From Candidatus Krumholzibacteriia bacterium (GTDB lineage Bacteria; Krumholzibacteriota; Krumholzibacteriia; JAJRXK01): a DNA stretch of 57,193 nucleotides. The DNA lies in the NCBI GenBank assembly GCA_035268685.1, contig DATFKK010000197.1, forward strand, positions 1 to 57,193. The letters run 5' to 3'. This document shows, piece after piece, positions 40,338 through 49,431 of this stretch. Each line of letters begins with the position of its first letter. Position 1 is the first letter of the stretch. Both the position numbers and the translations under genes were made by a program. The notes below the pieces were generated by a model that ran no database searches, had not been told where the DNA came from, and was given only the letters and a program-made list of their open reading frames with translations.

Positions 40338-41557
40338 TCGACCACGAACAGGCGCTGCAGACGATCCTCGAGCACGTGAAGCGGCATCCGGTCCGATCGA
40401 CCCCGCTGGAGGACACCCTCGGCCTGGCGCTGGCGAAGCCCGTGAAGGCGCGTCTGCGCATGCCCCGTTTCGACCAGTCGGCCATGGACGGGATCGCGGT
40501 GCGGGTCGCCGACGTCGAGGGCGCCGATCCGGCCGCGCCGGTCGCCCTGCGCCTGGCCGGAGAGATCCCGGCCGGCAGCGCGCGGACACCCCGCCTGCGA
40601 CCCGGCCACGCGGTGAAGGTCTTCACCGGCGGACCGATCCCCGACGGGACCGAGGCGGTGGTGGTGGTCGAGCGCTGTCGCTTCGAGGGCGACACGGTGT
40701 TCGTGGAGCGCGCCGCGATGCCAGGGGAGAACGTCCGGCGCGCCGGCGAAGAGGTGGCTCGAGGAGACGAACTGCTCGAGGCGGGCACCCTGATCACACC
40801 GCCTGTGGTCGGGCTGCTCGCGCTCTTCGGCCACGAGACGGTGCCGGTGCGCCCGCGCCCGCGGGTGGCCGTGATCACCATGGGCGACGAAGTCGCCGGA
40901 CCGGGCGAGAAGCTCGGTCCCCACCAGATCCACGACGCGAACGGACCGGCCCTTCGCGCCGCCCTGCGCGGGCTCGGATTCGACGACCTGAAGTCGTGGC
41001 GCGTCGACGACCGCCCACGCTCGCTCGTGCGCGCCCTGAAGAAGGCCCTGGGGACCTGCGACGTGGTCCTCACCGCCGGCGGCGCCTCCGTCGGCGATCA
41101 CGACCACGTGCGGGCGGCCCGCGAGGAACTGGGAGTCCGCGAACTCTTCGCACGCGTGGCCATCAAGCCGGGTAAGCCCAACGTGTTCGGCGTGGGGCCG
41201 AAGCAGGTCCCGGTGTTCTCGCTGCCGGGCAACCCGGTGTCGGCGATGGTCTCGTTCCATCGCTTCGTCCGGCCCGCGCTGTGGCACATGATCGGGCGAA
41301 CACACGAAGCCGCGCTGGACAGTGCCACCGCGCGCCTCGAGGCCCGGGCGAAGAAGAAGGCCGGCCGGCTGGAATGGGTGCGCGGCGCGGCCCGCTGGGA
41401 CGGCGACACGCTGGTCGCCCACCCCGTGGCCGCGCAGGGCTCGCACATGCTCACCGGACTGGCCCGGGCCGACGCCCTGATCGAACTCGACCGCGAGGGC
41501 GAGGTCTTCGACGAGGGCAGCGCGGTGACCCTGCGCTGGCTCCGCTGGTTCGACTAG
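40334..41557 (+). CDS. moeA: MoeA, molybdopterin molybdenumtransferase
   Basis: 407 residues, ATG 40334 overlapping moaCB as ATGA. Domain landmarks: RFDQSAMDGIAV, GEIPAGS, RLRPGHAVKVFTGGPIPDGTEAVV, GENVRRAGEEV, VAVITMGDEV, DANGPALRAAL, LTAGGASVGDHDH, KPGKPNVFG and FSLPGNPVSAMVSF. It inserts molybdate into adenylated molybdopterin. Last gene of the right-going run. moaD and moaE (molybdopterin synthase) are not in this cluster and must be elsewhere. Confidence 0.93.
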   Translation: MIDHEQALQTILEHVKRHPVRSTPLEDTLGLALAKPVKARLRMPRFDQSAMDGIAVRVADVEGADPAAPVALRLAGEIPAGSARTPRLRPGHAVKVFTGGPIPDGTEAVVVVERCRFEGDTVFVERAAMPGENVRRAGEEVARGDELLEAGTLITPPVVGLLALFGHETVPVRPRPRVAVITMGDEVAGPGEKLGPHQIHDANGPALRAALRGLGFDDLKSWRVDDRPRSLVRALKKALGTCDVVLTAGGASVGDHDHVRAAREELGVRELFARVAIKPGKPNVFGVGPKQVPVFSLPGNPVSAMVSFHRFVRPALWHMIGRTHEAALDSATARLEARAKKKAGRLEWVRGAARWDGDTLVAHPVAAQGSHMLTGLARADALIELDREGEVFDEGSAVTLRWLRWFD

Positions 41558-41564
41558 TCCCGAC

Positions 41565-41801
41565 TCAGAAGCACGCGTCGCCGAAGTGGATCGCGAAGGT
41601 GCCGAGGTCGGCGATGTCGATCGAACCGTCGGCGACCAGATCGCTGCGGAAGACCGGCGCACCCGCCACGAAGTCGACCGTGAACTCGCCGAGGTCGGCC
41701 AGGTCGACCGCACCGTCGCGTGTGATGTCCGGATCGGCGGCTGCGGGACCGACCGCGACGGCCAGCACGAACAGGACGAGGAGGGGGCGGGACTCGATCA
41801 T
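41565..41801 (-). CDS. Small secreted dockerin-like protein
   Basis: 78 residues. Signal peptide MIESRPLLVLFVLAVAVGP ends near AAA-DP. The mature 56 residues are two Ca2+-loop repeats of dockerin type: DITRDGAVDLADLGEFTVDF and VADGSIDIADLGTFAIHFGD, ending in ACF. Dockerin pairs usually cap larger secreted enzymes; here almost nothing but the pair is encoded. ATG 41801. Convergent with moeA, whose stop is 7 bases away. It may be the remnant of a larger secreted protein or a free-standing module. Confidence 0.7.
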   Translation of the reverse strand: MIESRPLLVLFVLAVAVGPAAADPDITRDGAVDLADLGEFTVDFVAGAPVFRSDLVADGSIDIADLGTFAIHFGDACF

Positions 41802-41911
41802 GGGTGTGCCTTCCGGGCACGAGTCGCGTGGCGACGAGTCACCGGAAGCCTACCACGAAGCGGATGACGGCGGTCGGTGCTCCGTCCTCACGTGCACCGC
41901 ACCGGAAACGC

Positions 41912-41941
41912 CGGAAGGGGAACCCGTGGGTTCCCCTTCCG
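41912..41941 (-). terminator. Strong hairpin terminator after rplQ
   Basis: A 13-bp perfect stem (41912-41924 with 41929-41941) with the loop CGTG, 49 bases beyond the rplQ stop. On the minus strand the stem is followed by GGCGTTTCC, only a short T-run. It is the only obvious terminator in the ribosomal region and closes the superoperon. Confidence 0.75.
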
Positions 41942-41989
41942 CTGAGAACACGCCGCCAGGGGCCTCGGCAGACGCCGGACCGCCCCCGG

Positions 41990-42532
41990 TCAGTCCTTCT
42001 TCGTTTCCTCTTCCGAGGACTCCTCGGAAGCCGCCTCGGTGGTGGTCTCCTCGGCCGGAACCTCCTCGACCACCGGCTCGGCCGGCGTCTCCTCGACCGC
42101 GGCGGCGGCCGGCCGGCCCGGAACCTCGTAGGGCTGGGCCTTGCGGGCGCTGCGCTTGCGGTCGGGGCGATCCCCGTCCCTCACGAACTCGAGCAGCGCC
42201 ATCTCCGCGTTGTCGCCACGACGAGGCTTGCCGAACTTCACCACGCGGGTGTAGCCGCCGGCCCGCTCGGTGTAGCGAGGTCCGATCTCGTCGAAGAGCT
42301 TCTTCACCGCCGCCTTGTCGTTCAGGATCCGGGCGGCGTGACGACGCGCACTCAGATCCCCGCGCTTGGCGAAGGTGATCAGCCGCTCGGCCAGCCGACG
42401 CGCTTCCTTCGCCTTGGGCGTGGTCGTCTTGATCCGCTCGTGCTGGATCAACGAGATCACCAGGCTCCGGTACAGCGCCCGGCGGTGGGCAGCGGTGCGC
42501 CCCAGCTTCCGTCCGTCAACGTTGTGTCGCAT
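41990..42532 (-). CDS. rplQ: 50S ribosomal protein L17, with long acidic tail
   Basis: 180 residues; the L17 core is residues 1-120 ([45 protein letters not shown]). The last 50 residues are an Ala/Glu/Pro/Thr-rich acidic tail ([20 protein letters not shown]) not seen in most L17. Last gene of the superoperon, 21 bases after rpoA. Confidence 0.95.
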   Translation of the reverse strand: MRHNVDGRKLGRTAAHRRALYRSLVISLIQHERIKTTTPKAKEARRLAERLITFAKRGDLSARRHAARILNDKAAVKKLFDEIGPRYTERAGGYTRVVKFGKPRRGDNAEMALLEFVRDGDRPDRKRSARKAQPYEVPGRPAAAAVEETPAEPVVEEVPAEETTTEAASEESSEEETKKD

Positions 42533-42553
42533 GACTCGACTTCCTCGTGTTTC

Positions 42554-43558
42554 CTACTTGTTGGCGGCGGTCTCGCCCTTGACGAGACGTTGCACGTCCT
42601 CGTCGAAGCTCATACCGAAGCGCAGTCCCATACCCTCGAGCAGCTCGCCGATCTCGTTCAGGCTCTTGCGCCCGAAGTTGCGGAACTTGAGCATTTCGCT
42701 CTCGCTCTTCGTGACCAGGTCGTACAGCGAGTCGATGTTGCCCGCCTTCAGACAGTTGGCCGAGCGGACGCTCAGTTCCAACTCGTCGACGCTGCGACGC
42801 AGCAGTTCCACGAGCTTCTCGGTACCTTCGTCGACCTGGCTCTCCTGTTCGTCCATGGGAGCTTCGTCGAAGTTGATCAGCAGCTGGGCGTAGTCCTTGA
42901 CGATCTTCGCGGCGTGGCCCACGGCGTCGTCCGGCGTGATGCTGCCATCGGTGTCGACGGTCAGCACCAGGCGGTCGTAGTCGGTCCGCTGACCGACACG
43001 CGTGTCCTCGACCCGGTAGCTCACGCGGCGGATCGGGCTGAAGTTCGCGTCGAGGCGGATGACACCGATCGACTCGTCGGGGCACTCGATCTCCTCGCGA
43101 TCGACGTAGCCCCGGCCGGTGACCAGGTACATCTCCATCTGAACGCTGGCGCCCTCGCCGAGCGTGCAGATGTGCATGTCCGGGTTGATGACCTTCACAC
43201 CCTCGGGCACCTGAATCATACCTGCGGTGACGGCACCCGCGCTGTCGGCCTTCAGGCTTATCCAGCAGGGCTCCTCGCGGTCGAACTCGAAGACGACCTG
43301 CTTCAGGTTCAGGACGATGTCGGTGACGTCCTCGGTGACGCCCGGGATGATGCTCAGTTCGTGACGCACACCCTCGATCTTCACGGCGCTGATCGCGGCA
43401 CCCTGGATCGCGGCCAGCAGCGTCCGGCGCAGGGCGTTGCCCAACGTCAGACCGAACCCGCGCTCCAGCGGCTGCAGGACGATCTCGGCGTGGTTGCCCT
43501 CGAACTTGCTCTGCTCACGATCGATGCCCGAGGGCATGAGGAGCTTTTCCCACTTCAT
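42554..43558 (-). CDS. rpoA: RNA polymerase alpha subunit
   Basis: 334 residues with both domains. N-terminal dimer domain: GFGLTLGNALRRTLLAAIQGAA, then LKADSAGAVTAGMI. C-terminal domain (from about 245): DELELSVRSANCLKAGNIDSL, then KFRNFGRKSLNEI, which contacts DNA and activators. It starts 129 bases after rpsK; rpsD, normally between them, is absent. Confidence 0.97.
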   Translation of the reverse strand: MKWEKLLMPSGIDREQSKFEGNHAEIVLQPLERGFGLTLGNALRRTLLAAIQGAAISAVKIEGVRHELSIIPGVTEDVTDIVLNLKQVVFEFDREEPCWISLKADSAGAVTAGMIQVPEGVKVINPDMHICTLGEGASVQMEMYLVTGRGYVDREEIECPDESIGVIRLDANFSPIRRVSYRVEDTRVGQRTDYDRLVLTVDTDGSITPDDAVGHAAKIVKDYAQLLINFDEAPMDEQESQVDEGTEKLVELLRRSVDELELSVRSANCLKAGNIDSLYDLVTKSESEMLKFRNFGRKSLNEIGELLEGMGLRFGMSFDEDVQRLVKGETAANK

Positions 43559-43687
43559 CTCGGTCTCCTTAATGCGGCGCTCGGCGGCCCCGCCGTTCGC
43601 GGATCGATCTCGTGGACGTCAGGTCGGGACGACAGCGGTTCGGGTCCGTCACCGCACCGCGGTGGAACCCTGCGCTCTCTCCCAGGA

Positions 43688-44080
43688 CTAACGCCGACGG
43701 CGCGGCTGACGGGTCCCGTTGTGCGGGATGGCCGTCACGTCCTTGATCCGCGCGATCTCGAGCGGCGAGGTCTTCAGGGAGCGGATCGCGGCCTCACGAC
43801 CACTCCCCGGGCCCTTGACCCAGATCTCGACCTTCTTCATACCGAGCCCGTACACCTCTTCGGCGCACTGACGAGCGGCCTGCTGGGCAGCGAACGCGGT
43901 GCTCTTGCGCGAGCCCTTGTTCCCCACCTTTCCACCACTGCTCCAGGTCACCACGTTGCCCTGGGTGTCGGTGATGGTGATGATGGTGTTGTTGAAGGAC
44001 GACTTGACGTGGGCCACGCCCATCGCATCGACCCTCTTCTTGACCTTGCGGCCCTTGCCCTTCTTGGGTGCAGCAGCCAC
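43688..44080 (-). CDS. rpsK: 30S ribosomal protein S11
   Basis: 130 residues: [57 protein letters not shown] and the basic end GTRQPRRRR. Standard length. Part of the 30S platform near the mRNA exit channel. 67 bases after rpsM. Confidence 0.97.
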   Translation of the reverse strand: MAAAPKKGKGRKVKKRVDAMGVAHVKSSFNNTIITITDTQGNVVTWSSGGKVGNKGSRKSTAFAAQQAARQCAEEVYGLGMKKVEIWVKGPGSGREAAIRSLKTSPLEIARIKDVTAIPHNGTRQPRRRR

Positions 44081-44147
44081 GTTTCCTCCTCGCCCCGTCG
44101 TTCAGGGACCTGTGAATCCGGATCTCGGAACCGTTGGGTTCGTAGGA

Positions 44148-44516
44148 CTACTTCTTCTTCGCGCCCGGACGACCCTTCGGGCCCTTGCGGGTGCGGGCAT
44201 TGTTCTTCGTGTTCTGACCCCGCACGGGCAGGCCACGGCGGTGCCGCAGACCCCGGTAGCATCCGATGTCCTTCAGACGCTGCAGGTTCATGCTGACCTC
44301 CGAGCGCAGAGCACCCTCGACCTGGTAGTCCTTCTCGATGATGTTGCGGATCAGGCGCGCCTGATCCTCGGTCAACGAGCTGGTCGTGGTCTGGGGATCG
44401 ATCCCGCACTTCTCGCAGATCTCGAACGCGCGCGTGTCGCCGATCCCGAAGATGTAGGTCAGCGAGGTCGCGATCCGCTTCTCGTTCGGAATGTCGACTC
44501 CGGCGATTCGTGCCAC
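44148..44516 (-). CDS. rpsM: 30S ribosomal protein S13
   Basis: 122 residues with GTG start at 44516, preceded by AAAGGAGCCAGA; a longer upstream frame is not S13. Core: [41 protein letters not shown] and the tail [14 protein letters not shown] that reaches the P-site tRNA. Confidence 0.96.
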   Translation of the reverse strand: MARIAGVDIPNEKRIATSLTYIFGIGDTRAFEICEKCGIDPQTTTSSLTEDQARLIRNIIEKDYQVEGALRSEVSMNLQRLKDIGCYRGLRHRRGLPVRGQNTKNNARTRKGPKGRPGAKKK

Positions 44517-44584
44517 TCTGGCTCCTTTCGTGCCCGCCCTGGGTGGGCGGACGCCTCGGGGTCGTTCCCCGCCGATACCGGGAA

Positions 44585-44698
44585 CTAACCCTGCCGCTGG
44601 ATGTGGCGGCGGTTCTCGCAGATGACCCGCACCTTGCCCTTGCGGCGGATGATCTTGCACTTGTCACAGATCTTCTTGACGGATGCCCGGACCTTCAC
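44585..44698 (-). CDS. rpmJ: 50S ribosomal protein L36
   Basis: 37 residues, GTG start at 44698 with GGGAGCAGG ahead. Zinc-type L36: [20 protein letters not shown], then [13 protein letters not shown], with Cys11, Cys14, Cys27 and His32 as ligands. Lies between infA and rpsM as usual. Confidence 0.95.
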   Translation of the reverse strand: MKVRASVKKICDKCKIIRRKGKVRVICENRRHIQRQG

Positions 44699-44714
44699 GG
44701 TTTCCTGCTCCCGG

Positions 44715-44933
44715 TCACTTGTAGCGGTACGTGATCCGACCTCGGGTCAGATCGTAGGGGGAAAGCTCCACGGTCACCTTGTCCCCGGGCAGGATACGGA
44801 TGAAGTGCATCCGCATCTTCCCCGACACGTGCGCGAGAATGTTGTGCCCATTCTCGAGCTCCACTCGGAACATGGCGTTCGGGAGGGCCTCGGTAACCGT
44901 TCCTTCGACCGAGATCGCCTCTTCCTTGGCCAT
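44715..44933 (-). CDS. infA: Translation initiation factor IF-1
   Basis: 72 residues, one OB-fold: [40 protein letters not shown] and [13 protein letters not shown]. It blocks the A site during initiation. Located after map, a common order in the spc/alpha region. Confidence 0.97.
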   Translation of the reverse strand: MAKEEAISVEGTVTEALPNAMFRVELENGHNILAHVSGKMRMHFIRILPGDKVTVELSPYDLTRGRITYRYK

Positions 44934-44952
44934 AAACGTTTCCCCGTTTCCA

Positions 44953-45714
44953 TCATCGGGCCGTGAGCACTCGCGGCCCGTCCTCGGTGATCGCGACGGT
45001 GTGCTCGAAGTGGGCGGACCACTTCCCGTCCAGCGTCACGATCGTCCATTCGTCCCGGAGCACGCGCACCCTGCCCGTGCCGAGATTGAACATCGGTTCG
45101 AGCGCCAGCACCCATCCGGCCTCCAGTTCGAGGTTCGGGTGCCGAAAGCTCTCGTAGTTGAACACCTGCGGTTCCTCGTGCAGGTCGCGACCGATCCCGT
45201 GACCAGCCATCGACTCGACGAGCCCGTAGCCGTTCTCCCGGGCCTGCGACTCGATCGCCCGCCCGATCCCCGCCAGGCTCGCGCCCACGCGGCAGGCACC
45301 GATCCCGTCGGCCAGCGCGCGCTCGGTGACCCGGCACAGCTGCTCGGCCTCGGGCGACACGACGCCCACGCAGATCGTCTCTGCGCTGTCGGCGTGCCAC
45401 CCCTCGCGCACGAGGCCGATGTCCACGCCGACGATGTCTCCGTCCTCGATCACGCGGTCGCCGGGAATCCCGTGGACGACCTCTTCGTCGATCGAGACGC
45501 ATGCACTCCCCGGAAACCCGTGGAAGCCCTTGAACGCCGGGAGGTTCCCCTGGTCGTGGATCACTTCTTCCACGAAGCGGTCCACGTCCTTCGCCCGCGC
45601 TCCTGCTCGAACGACACCTTCGCGCCGCAGGGCCAGGAAGACCTCCGCGAGGTCGCCTCCGGCGGCGGCCATGGCGTCGATCTCGACGGGCGTCTTAGGC
45701 CGGATCCGAGGCAT
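44953..45714 (-). CDS. map: Methionine aminopeptidase, type I
   Basis: 253 residues. Metal ligands are in [19 protein letters not shown] (Asp, Asp), [12 protein letters not shown] (His), LEPMF (Glu) and FEHTVAI (Glu). Removes initiator Met from nascent proteins. The start overlaps the adk stop by 20 bases. Confidence 0.95.
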   Translation of the reverse strand: MPRIRPKTPVEIDAMAAAGGDLAEVFLALRREGVVRAGARAKDVDRFVEEVIHDQGNLPAFKGFHGFPGSACVSIDEEVVHGIPGDRVIEDGDIVGVDIGLVREGWHADSAETICVGVVSPEAEQLCRVTERALADGIGACRVGASLAGIGRAIESQARENGYGLVESMAGHGIGRDLHEEPQVFNYESFRHPNLELEAGWVLALEPMFNLGTGRVRVLRDEWTIVTLDGKWSAHFEHTVAITEDGPRVLTAR

Positions 45715-46261
45715 CCAGTGCGCTCTCGATCCGACGGGTGACCTCCTCGACGTCTCCCACCCCGTCCACGTCGTAGCGTGGGACCTTGCCCTCGAGCACG
45801 GCGAGAACGGGTTCTGTCTGCTGCTCGTACACCTTCAAACGGTGACGAATCGTCTCTTCGGTGTCGTCGTCCCGACCGCGGCCGATCACCCGACGCACCA
45901 GTTCATCCTCGGGCACCTGCATCACGATCACCGCGCCCAGCTGCCGGTCGCCCTCGAGTCCGTCGAGGAGCGCGTGGGCCTGCGCCACGGTCCGCGGAAA
46001 TCCGTCGAGCAGGAATCCCTTTCGGGCGTCCGGCTGATCCAGACGCTCCTTCACGAGCTCCAGCATCAGGTCGTCCGAGACCAGGTCGCCCCGCTCCAGT
46101 GTCGCCTTGACCCGCTCACCGAGGTCGCTGCCCTCGGCGATGGCGGCCCGCAGCATGTCGCCCGTCGAGATGTGCACCATTCCGCGCTTCTCGGCGATGC
46201 GATCCGCCTGCGTGCCCTTGCCCGACCCCGGAGGGCCCATGATCAAGACGTTGCGAGCCAT
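45695..46261 (-). CDS. adk: Adenylate kinase, short (LID-less) form
   Basis: 188 residues: P-loop GPPGSGKGTQ, STGDMLRAAI, LLDGFPRTVAQA, and a short LID region (GRGRDDDTEETIRHRL) without the zinc-finger-like insert of the long form. Interconverts ATP+AMP and ADP. Follows secY by 16 bases, as in many spc operons. Confidence 0.95.
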   Translation of the reverse strand: MARNVLIMGPPGSGKGTQADRIAEKRGMVHISTGDMLRAAIAEGSDLGERVKATLERGDLVSDDLMLELVKERLDQPDARKGFLLDGFPRTVAQAHALLDGLEGDRQLGAVIVMQVPEDELVRRVIGRGRDDDTEETIRHRLKVYEQQTEPVLAVLEGKVPRYDVDGVGDVEEVTRRIESALDASDPA

Positions 46262-46277
46262 GACAGCCTGCCTCCGC

Positions 46278-47594
46278 CTACCTGCGTCCGCGCAGCTTGC
46301 CGCGCTTCATGAAGCCCTCGTAGTTCCGCATGAGCAGATGGCTCTCGATCTGCTGCATGGTGTCCAGAGTCACACCGACCGTGATCAGCAGCCCCGTACC
46401 ACCGAAGTAGAACGGTACGTTGAACGAACGGATCAGCACGTCCGGAAGGACGGCGATCAGTGCCAGGAAGATCGCTCCCGGCAACGTGACCCGAGTCAGC
46501 ACGCGATCGATGAATTCGGCCGTGCGCTTGCCGGGGCGGATGCCCGGAATGAACCCGCCGTACTTCTTCATGTTGTCCGCGAGGTCGACCGGATTCAGGA
46601 CCACCGCGGTGTAGAAATAGGCGAAGAAGACGATGATCACCGAGTACACGACGATGTAGACCGGGGCGCCGGGCGCGAAGATGTTCGCCAGCCACTGCAT
46701 GGCCCCGCTGTCCGGGAAATACTGCGCGAGCGTCCCCGGGAACATGATGATCGACTGCGCGAAGATGATCGGGATCACGCCGGCGGTGTTGACCTTCAGC
46801 GGGATGTGCGTGCTCGCGCCTCCGTACATGCGGCGCCCGACCATCTTCTTCGCGTACTGGACCGGGATCCGGCGTTGCCCCTGGGTCATGAGGATCACGG
46901 CTGCGATCACGAACACCATGAAGATCAGCAACCCGATCAGCGTGAACGGGTTCATGGCGCCGACCTCGAGCTGGGCCAGCACGCGGTTCAGATCCGCCGG
47001 ATAGCTCGCAATGATCCCGATCGTGATGATGAGCGAGATTCCGTTCCCGATCCCCCGCTCCGTGATCTGCTCGCCGAGCCACATCACGAACATGGTCCCG
47101 GCGATCAGCGTGATCACCATCTGGAACTTGAAGAACAGCCCGGGATTCGTGACGACCGCTGCTCCGCCCGGAGCTGCGAGGTTCTCGACGGCGATCGACA
47201 TGCCCGCCGCCTGGACCGCGGCCAGGGCCACCGTTGCGTACCGGGTGTACTGCGTGATCTTCGCCCGGCCCTCTTCGCCTTCCTTCGCCAGCTTCTCCAG
47301 CGCCGGCACCACCGCCTGCATGAGCTGGAAGATGATGGACGCGCTGATGTAGGGCATGATGCCCAGGGCGAAGATGGTTGCCCGCGACAGATTGCCACCC
47401 GCGAACATGTCGTACAGGCCGAGAAGTCCACCGCGCATCGAGTCGAAGAACTGCTCGAGCGCGTTGGCGTCGACTCCGGGTACCGGAACATGGCTGCCGA
47501 GTCGATAGATGATCAGGATGAACGCCGTGAACAGAAGACGTCGCTTCAGCTCCGGGATCCTGAACATGTTCTGATAGCCGGCGGTCAGTCGCAC
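46278..47594 (-). CDS. secY: Preprotein translocase subunit SecY
   Basis: 438 residues with ten membrane helices. Landmarks: YRLGSHVPVPGVD, GGNLSRATIFALGIMPYISASII, GIGNGISLIITIGI, the ribosome-binding loops VQYAKKMVGRRMYGG and KKYGGFIPGIRPGKRTAEF, and the C-terminal end MRNYEGFMKRGKLRGRR. Forms the Sec channel. Confidence 0.97.
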   Translation of the reverse strand: MRLTAGYQNMFRIPELKRRLLFTAFILIIYRLGSHVPVPGVDANALEQFFDSMRGGLLGLYDMFAGGNLSRATIFALGIMPYISASIIFQLMQAVVPALEKLAKEGEEGRAKITQYTRYATVALAAVQAAGMSIAVENLAAPGGAAVVTNPGLFFKFQMVITLIAGTMFVMWLGEQITERGIGNGISLIITIGIIASYPADLNRVLAQLEVGAMNPFTLIGLLIFMVFVIAAVILMTQGQRRIPVQYAKKMVGRRMYGGASTHIPLKVNTAGVIPIIFAQSIIMFPGTLAQYFPDSGAMQWLANIFAPGAPVYIVVYSVIIVFFAYFYTAVVLNPVDLADNMKKYGGFIPGIRPGKRTAEFIDRVLTRVTLPGAIFLALIAVLPDVLIRSFNVPFYFGGTGLLITVGVTLDTMQQIESHLLMRNYEGFMKRGKLRGRR

Positions 47595-47612
47595 GACGTC
47601 ATCCTTCCCGGG

Positions 47613-48083
47613 CTAGCCCTGGTTCGTGCTCTCGGGCTCGCCGGCCCGGATCTCGACCTTGCCGCCCGCGGCCTCGATCGCCGCGACCGCAGACCTGCTC
47701 GCCTTGTCGACCACCAACGTCAGCGCCTTGTTCACTTCGCCGTCACCGAGCAGCTTCACGCGGCCGCGCGGGTCCTTCACCAGGCCGTGGGCGGCCAGGA
47801 CCGCGGCGTCGGCCTCGGTCACGTCGCCCAGGCGCTCGAGATCGCGCAGGTTGACGAGCTGGTAGCGGACGCTGAAGCGGTTGTAGAAACCCCGCTTCGG
47901 CAGACGTCGGTTCACGGGCATCTGCCCGCCCTCGAACCACGCCCGGAACTTGGCACCGCTGCGGGCCTTCTGGCCCTTGTGGCCGCGTCCGGCAGTCTTG
48001 CCCAGGCCGCTGCCCGGCCCGCGACCCTTGCGCGGCTTCGGCTTCTTGTTGCCGGCGGGCCGGCGAATCTCGTTGAGCTTCAT
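47613..48083 (-). CDS. rplO: 50S ribosomal protein L15
   Basis: 156 residues: KPRKGRGPGSGLGKTAGRGHKGQKAR, then FEGGQMPVNRRLPKRGF and a conserved C-terminal fold. Normal length. Located before secY as in the canonical spc operon. Confidence 0.97.
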   Translation of the reverse strand: MKLNEIRRPAGNKKPKPRKGRGPGSGLGKTAGRGHKGQKARSGAKFRAWFEGGQMPVNRRLPKRGFYNRFSVRYQLVNLRDLERLGDVTEADAAVLAAHGLVKDPRGRVKLLGDGEVNKALTLVVDKASRSAVAAIEAAGGKVEIRAGEPESTNQG

Positions 48084-48090
48084 CGCGATC

Positions 48091-48285
48091 TCACTCCTCG
48101 TCCGCGCCGACGGGCTCGACCCGCACCAGGTGGGGGATCTTCGCGACCATGCCGCGGATCACCGGGGTGTCCTCGTGCACGCGGCTCGTCTGGTGCCGTC
48201 GCAGGCCGAGCGACTCCAGGACTCGCTTGTGCTTCCCGGGTCGATCGATCCCGCTCCGGATCTGGGTGACCTTGATCTTGGCCAT
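48091..48285 (-). CDS. rpmD: 50S ribosomal protein L30
   Basis: 64 residues: IKVTQIRSGIDRPGKHKRVL, LGLRRHQTSRVHEDTPVIRG. Usual size and place between rpsE and rplO. Confidence 0.95.
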   Translation of the reverse strand: MAKIKVTQIRSGIDRPGKHKRVLESLGLRRHQTSRVHEDTPVIRGMVAKIPHLVRVEPVGADEE

Positions 48286-48291
48286 GACTCG

Positions 48292-49014
48292 TTACTCCTG
48301 GCTCTCCGACGAGCTCGGTGCCGGCGCCTCGGCGCTGGCTTCGGGCTGCGGAACCGACGCCTCGGCGTCCTTCTCCGCGGGCTCCTTCTTCTTCAATCCG
48401 TAGACCTCGGGAACCGAGATCCCGCGGCGCCGGGCGACCTGCTCGACGGTTCGCAGCGAGCGGATCCCCTCCATGGCCGCCTTGACCACGTTGTGGGGAT
48501 TGTTGGTCCCCAGCTGCTTGGTCAGGATGTCCTGCACACCGGCCACCGTCAGAATCGCGCGCACACCACCGGCGGCGATGACACCCGTACCGGGGGCCGC
48601 CGGCTTCAGCAGCACGCGGCCGGAGCCGAAGTGACCGATCACCTGATGCGGAATCGTCCCGCCCACCATGGGAATGGTCGTCATGTTGCGCTTGGCGTTC
48701 TCTCCGGCCTTGCGGATCGCGTCGGAGATCTCGTTCGCCTTGCCCAGACCGACACCCGCCTTCCCCTGGCCGTCTCCGACGGCGACGATCGCGTTGAAGC
48801 TGAATCGCCGACCACCCTTGACGACCTTGGAGTTGCGGTTGAGCGCGATCACCTGCTCGAGGAGATCACTCTTCTCGGCATCACGGTCCCGGCGTCCGCC
48901 ACGACCTCCGCGCCCGCGACCGTCACCACGGCCACCGCGGCCGCCGCCCGGGCGGTTGTCGCCGCGCCCGCCTCGGCGAGCGCCCGTGTTCTCCGCGCTT
49001 CTCGGTTCCGCCAC
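48292..49014 (-). CDS. rpsE: 30S ribosomal protein S5 with Arg/Gly-rich N-terminus and acidic C-terminus
   Basis: 240 residues against the usual 165-170. The S5 core runs from about 46 to 200 ([74 protein letters not shown]). Residues 10-45 form an Arg/Gly tract ([19 protein letters not shown] and similar), and about 40 residues after the core are Ala/Glu/Ser-rich. The start ATG 49014 keeps the tract in frame and is the only good start. Confidence 0.95.
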   Translation of the reverse strand: MAEPRSAENTGARRGGRGDNRPGGGRGGRGDGRGRGGRGGRRDRDAEKSDLLEQVIALNRNSKVVKGGRRFSFNAIVAVGDGQGKAGVGLGKANEISDAIRKAGENAKRNMTTIPMVGGTIPHQVIGHFGSGRVLLKPAAPGTGVIAAGGVRAILTVAGVQDILTKQLGTNNPHNVVKAAMEGIRSLRTVEQVARRRGISVPEVYGLKKKEPAEKDAEASVPQPEASAEAPAPSSSESQE

Positions 49015-49033
49015 GATTCCTCCTCGAACTCTC

Positions 49034-49411
49034 TCAGAACTTCAGGCCGCCCTCGCGGGCGCCCTCGGCGAGGGCCGCGATGCGACCGTGATATCGATAG
49101 CCCGACCGGTCGAAGACGATCGTCTCGATCCCCTTGCCCTTGGCCTTCTCGGCCACGGCCTGTCCCACGGCGCGGGCCCGGGCCACCTTGCCGTCGGCAC
49201 CCTCGATCTCGGGCGGATCCATGCGCAGATCGTGGGCCGAGGCCAGGGTGATCCCCGACTCGTCGTCGATCAGCTGGGCGAAGATGTGCTTGTTGCTGCG
49301 ATGGACGCTCAGACGCGGCTTCTCGGCCGATCCGGACACCCGGCGCCGGACCCGCTGCGACCGGCGCAGCCGGCTGTCCCGGCGGTACTTCGCACTCTCT
49401 CGAACACTCAT
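49034..49411 (-). CDS. rplR: 50S ribosomal protein L18
   Basis: 125 residues: [55 protein letters not shown] and the end [10 protein letters not shown]. Binds 5S rRNA. Between rplF and rpsE. Confidence 0.97.
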   Translation of the reverse strand: MSVRESAKYRRDSRLRRSQRVRRRVSGSAEKPRLSVHRSNKHIFAQLIDDESGITLASAHDLRMDPPEIEGADGKVARARAVGQAVAEKAKGKGIETIVFDRSGYRYHGRIAALAEGAREGGLKF

Positions 49412-49431
49412 GACTCGCTCCTGCCTCGCGG

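Noticed and set aside
46107-48269. Plus-strand open frame of 720 codons opposite adk, secY and rplO
   Set aside because: Mirror of conserved ribosomal-region genes; no independent start site or family match.
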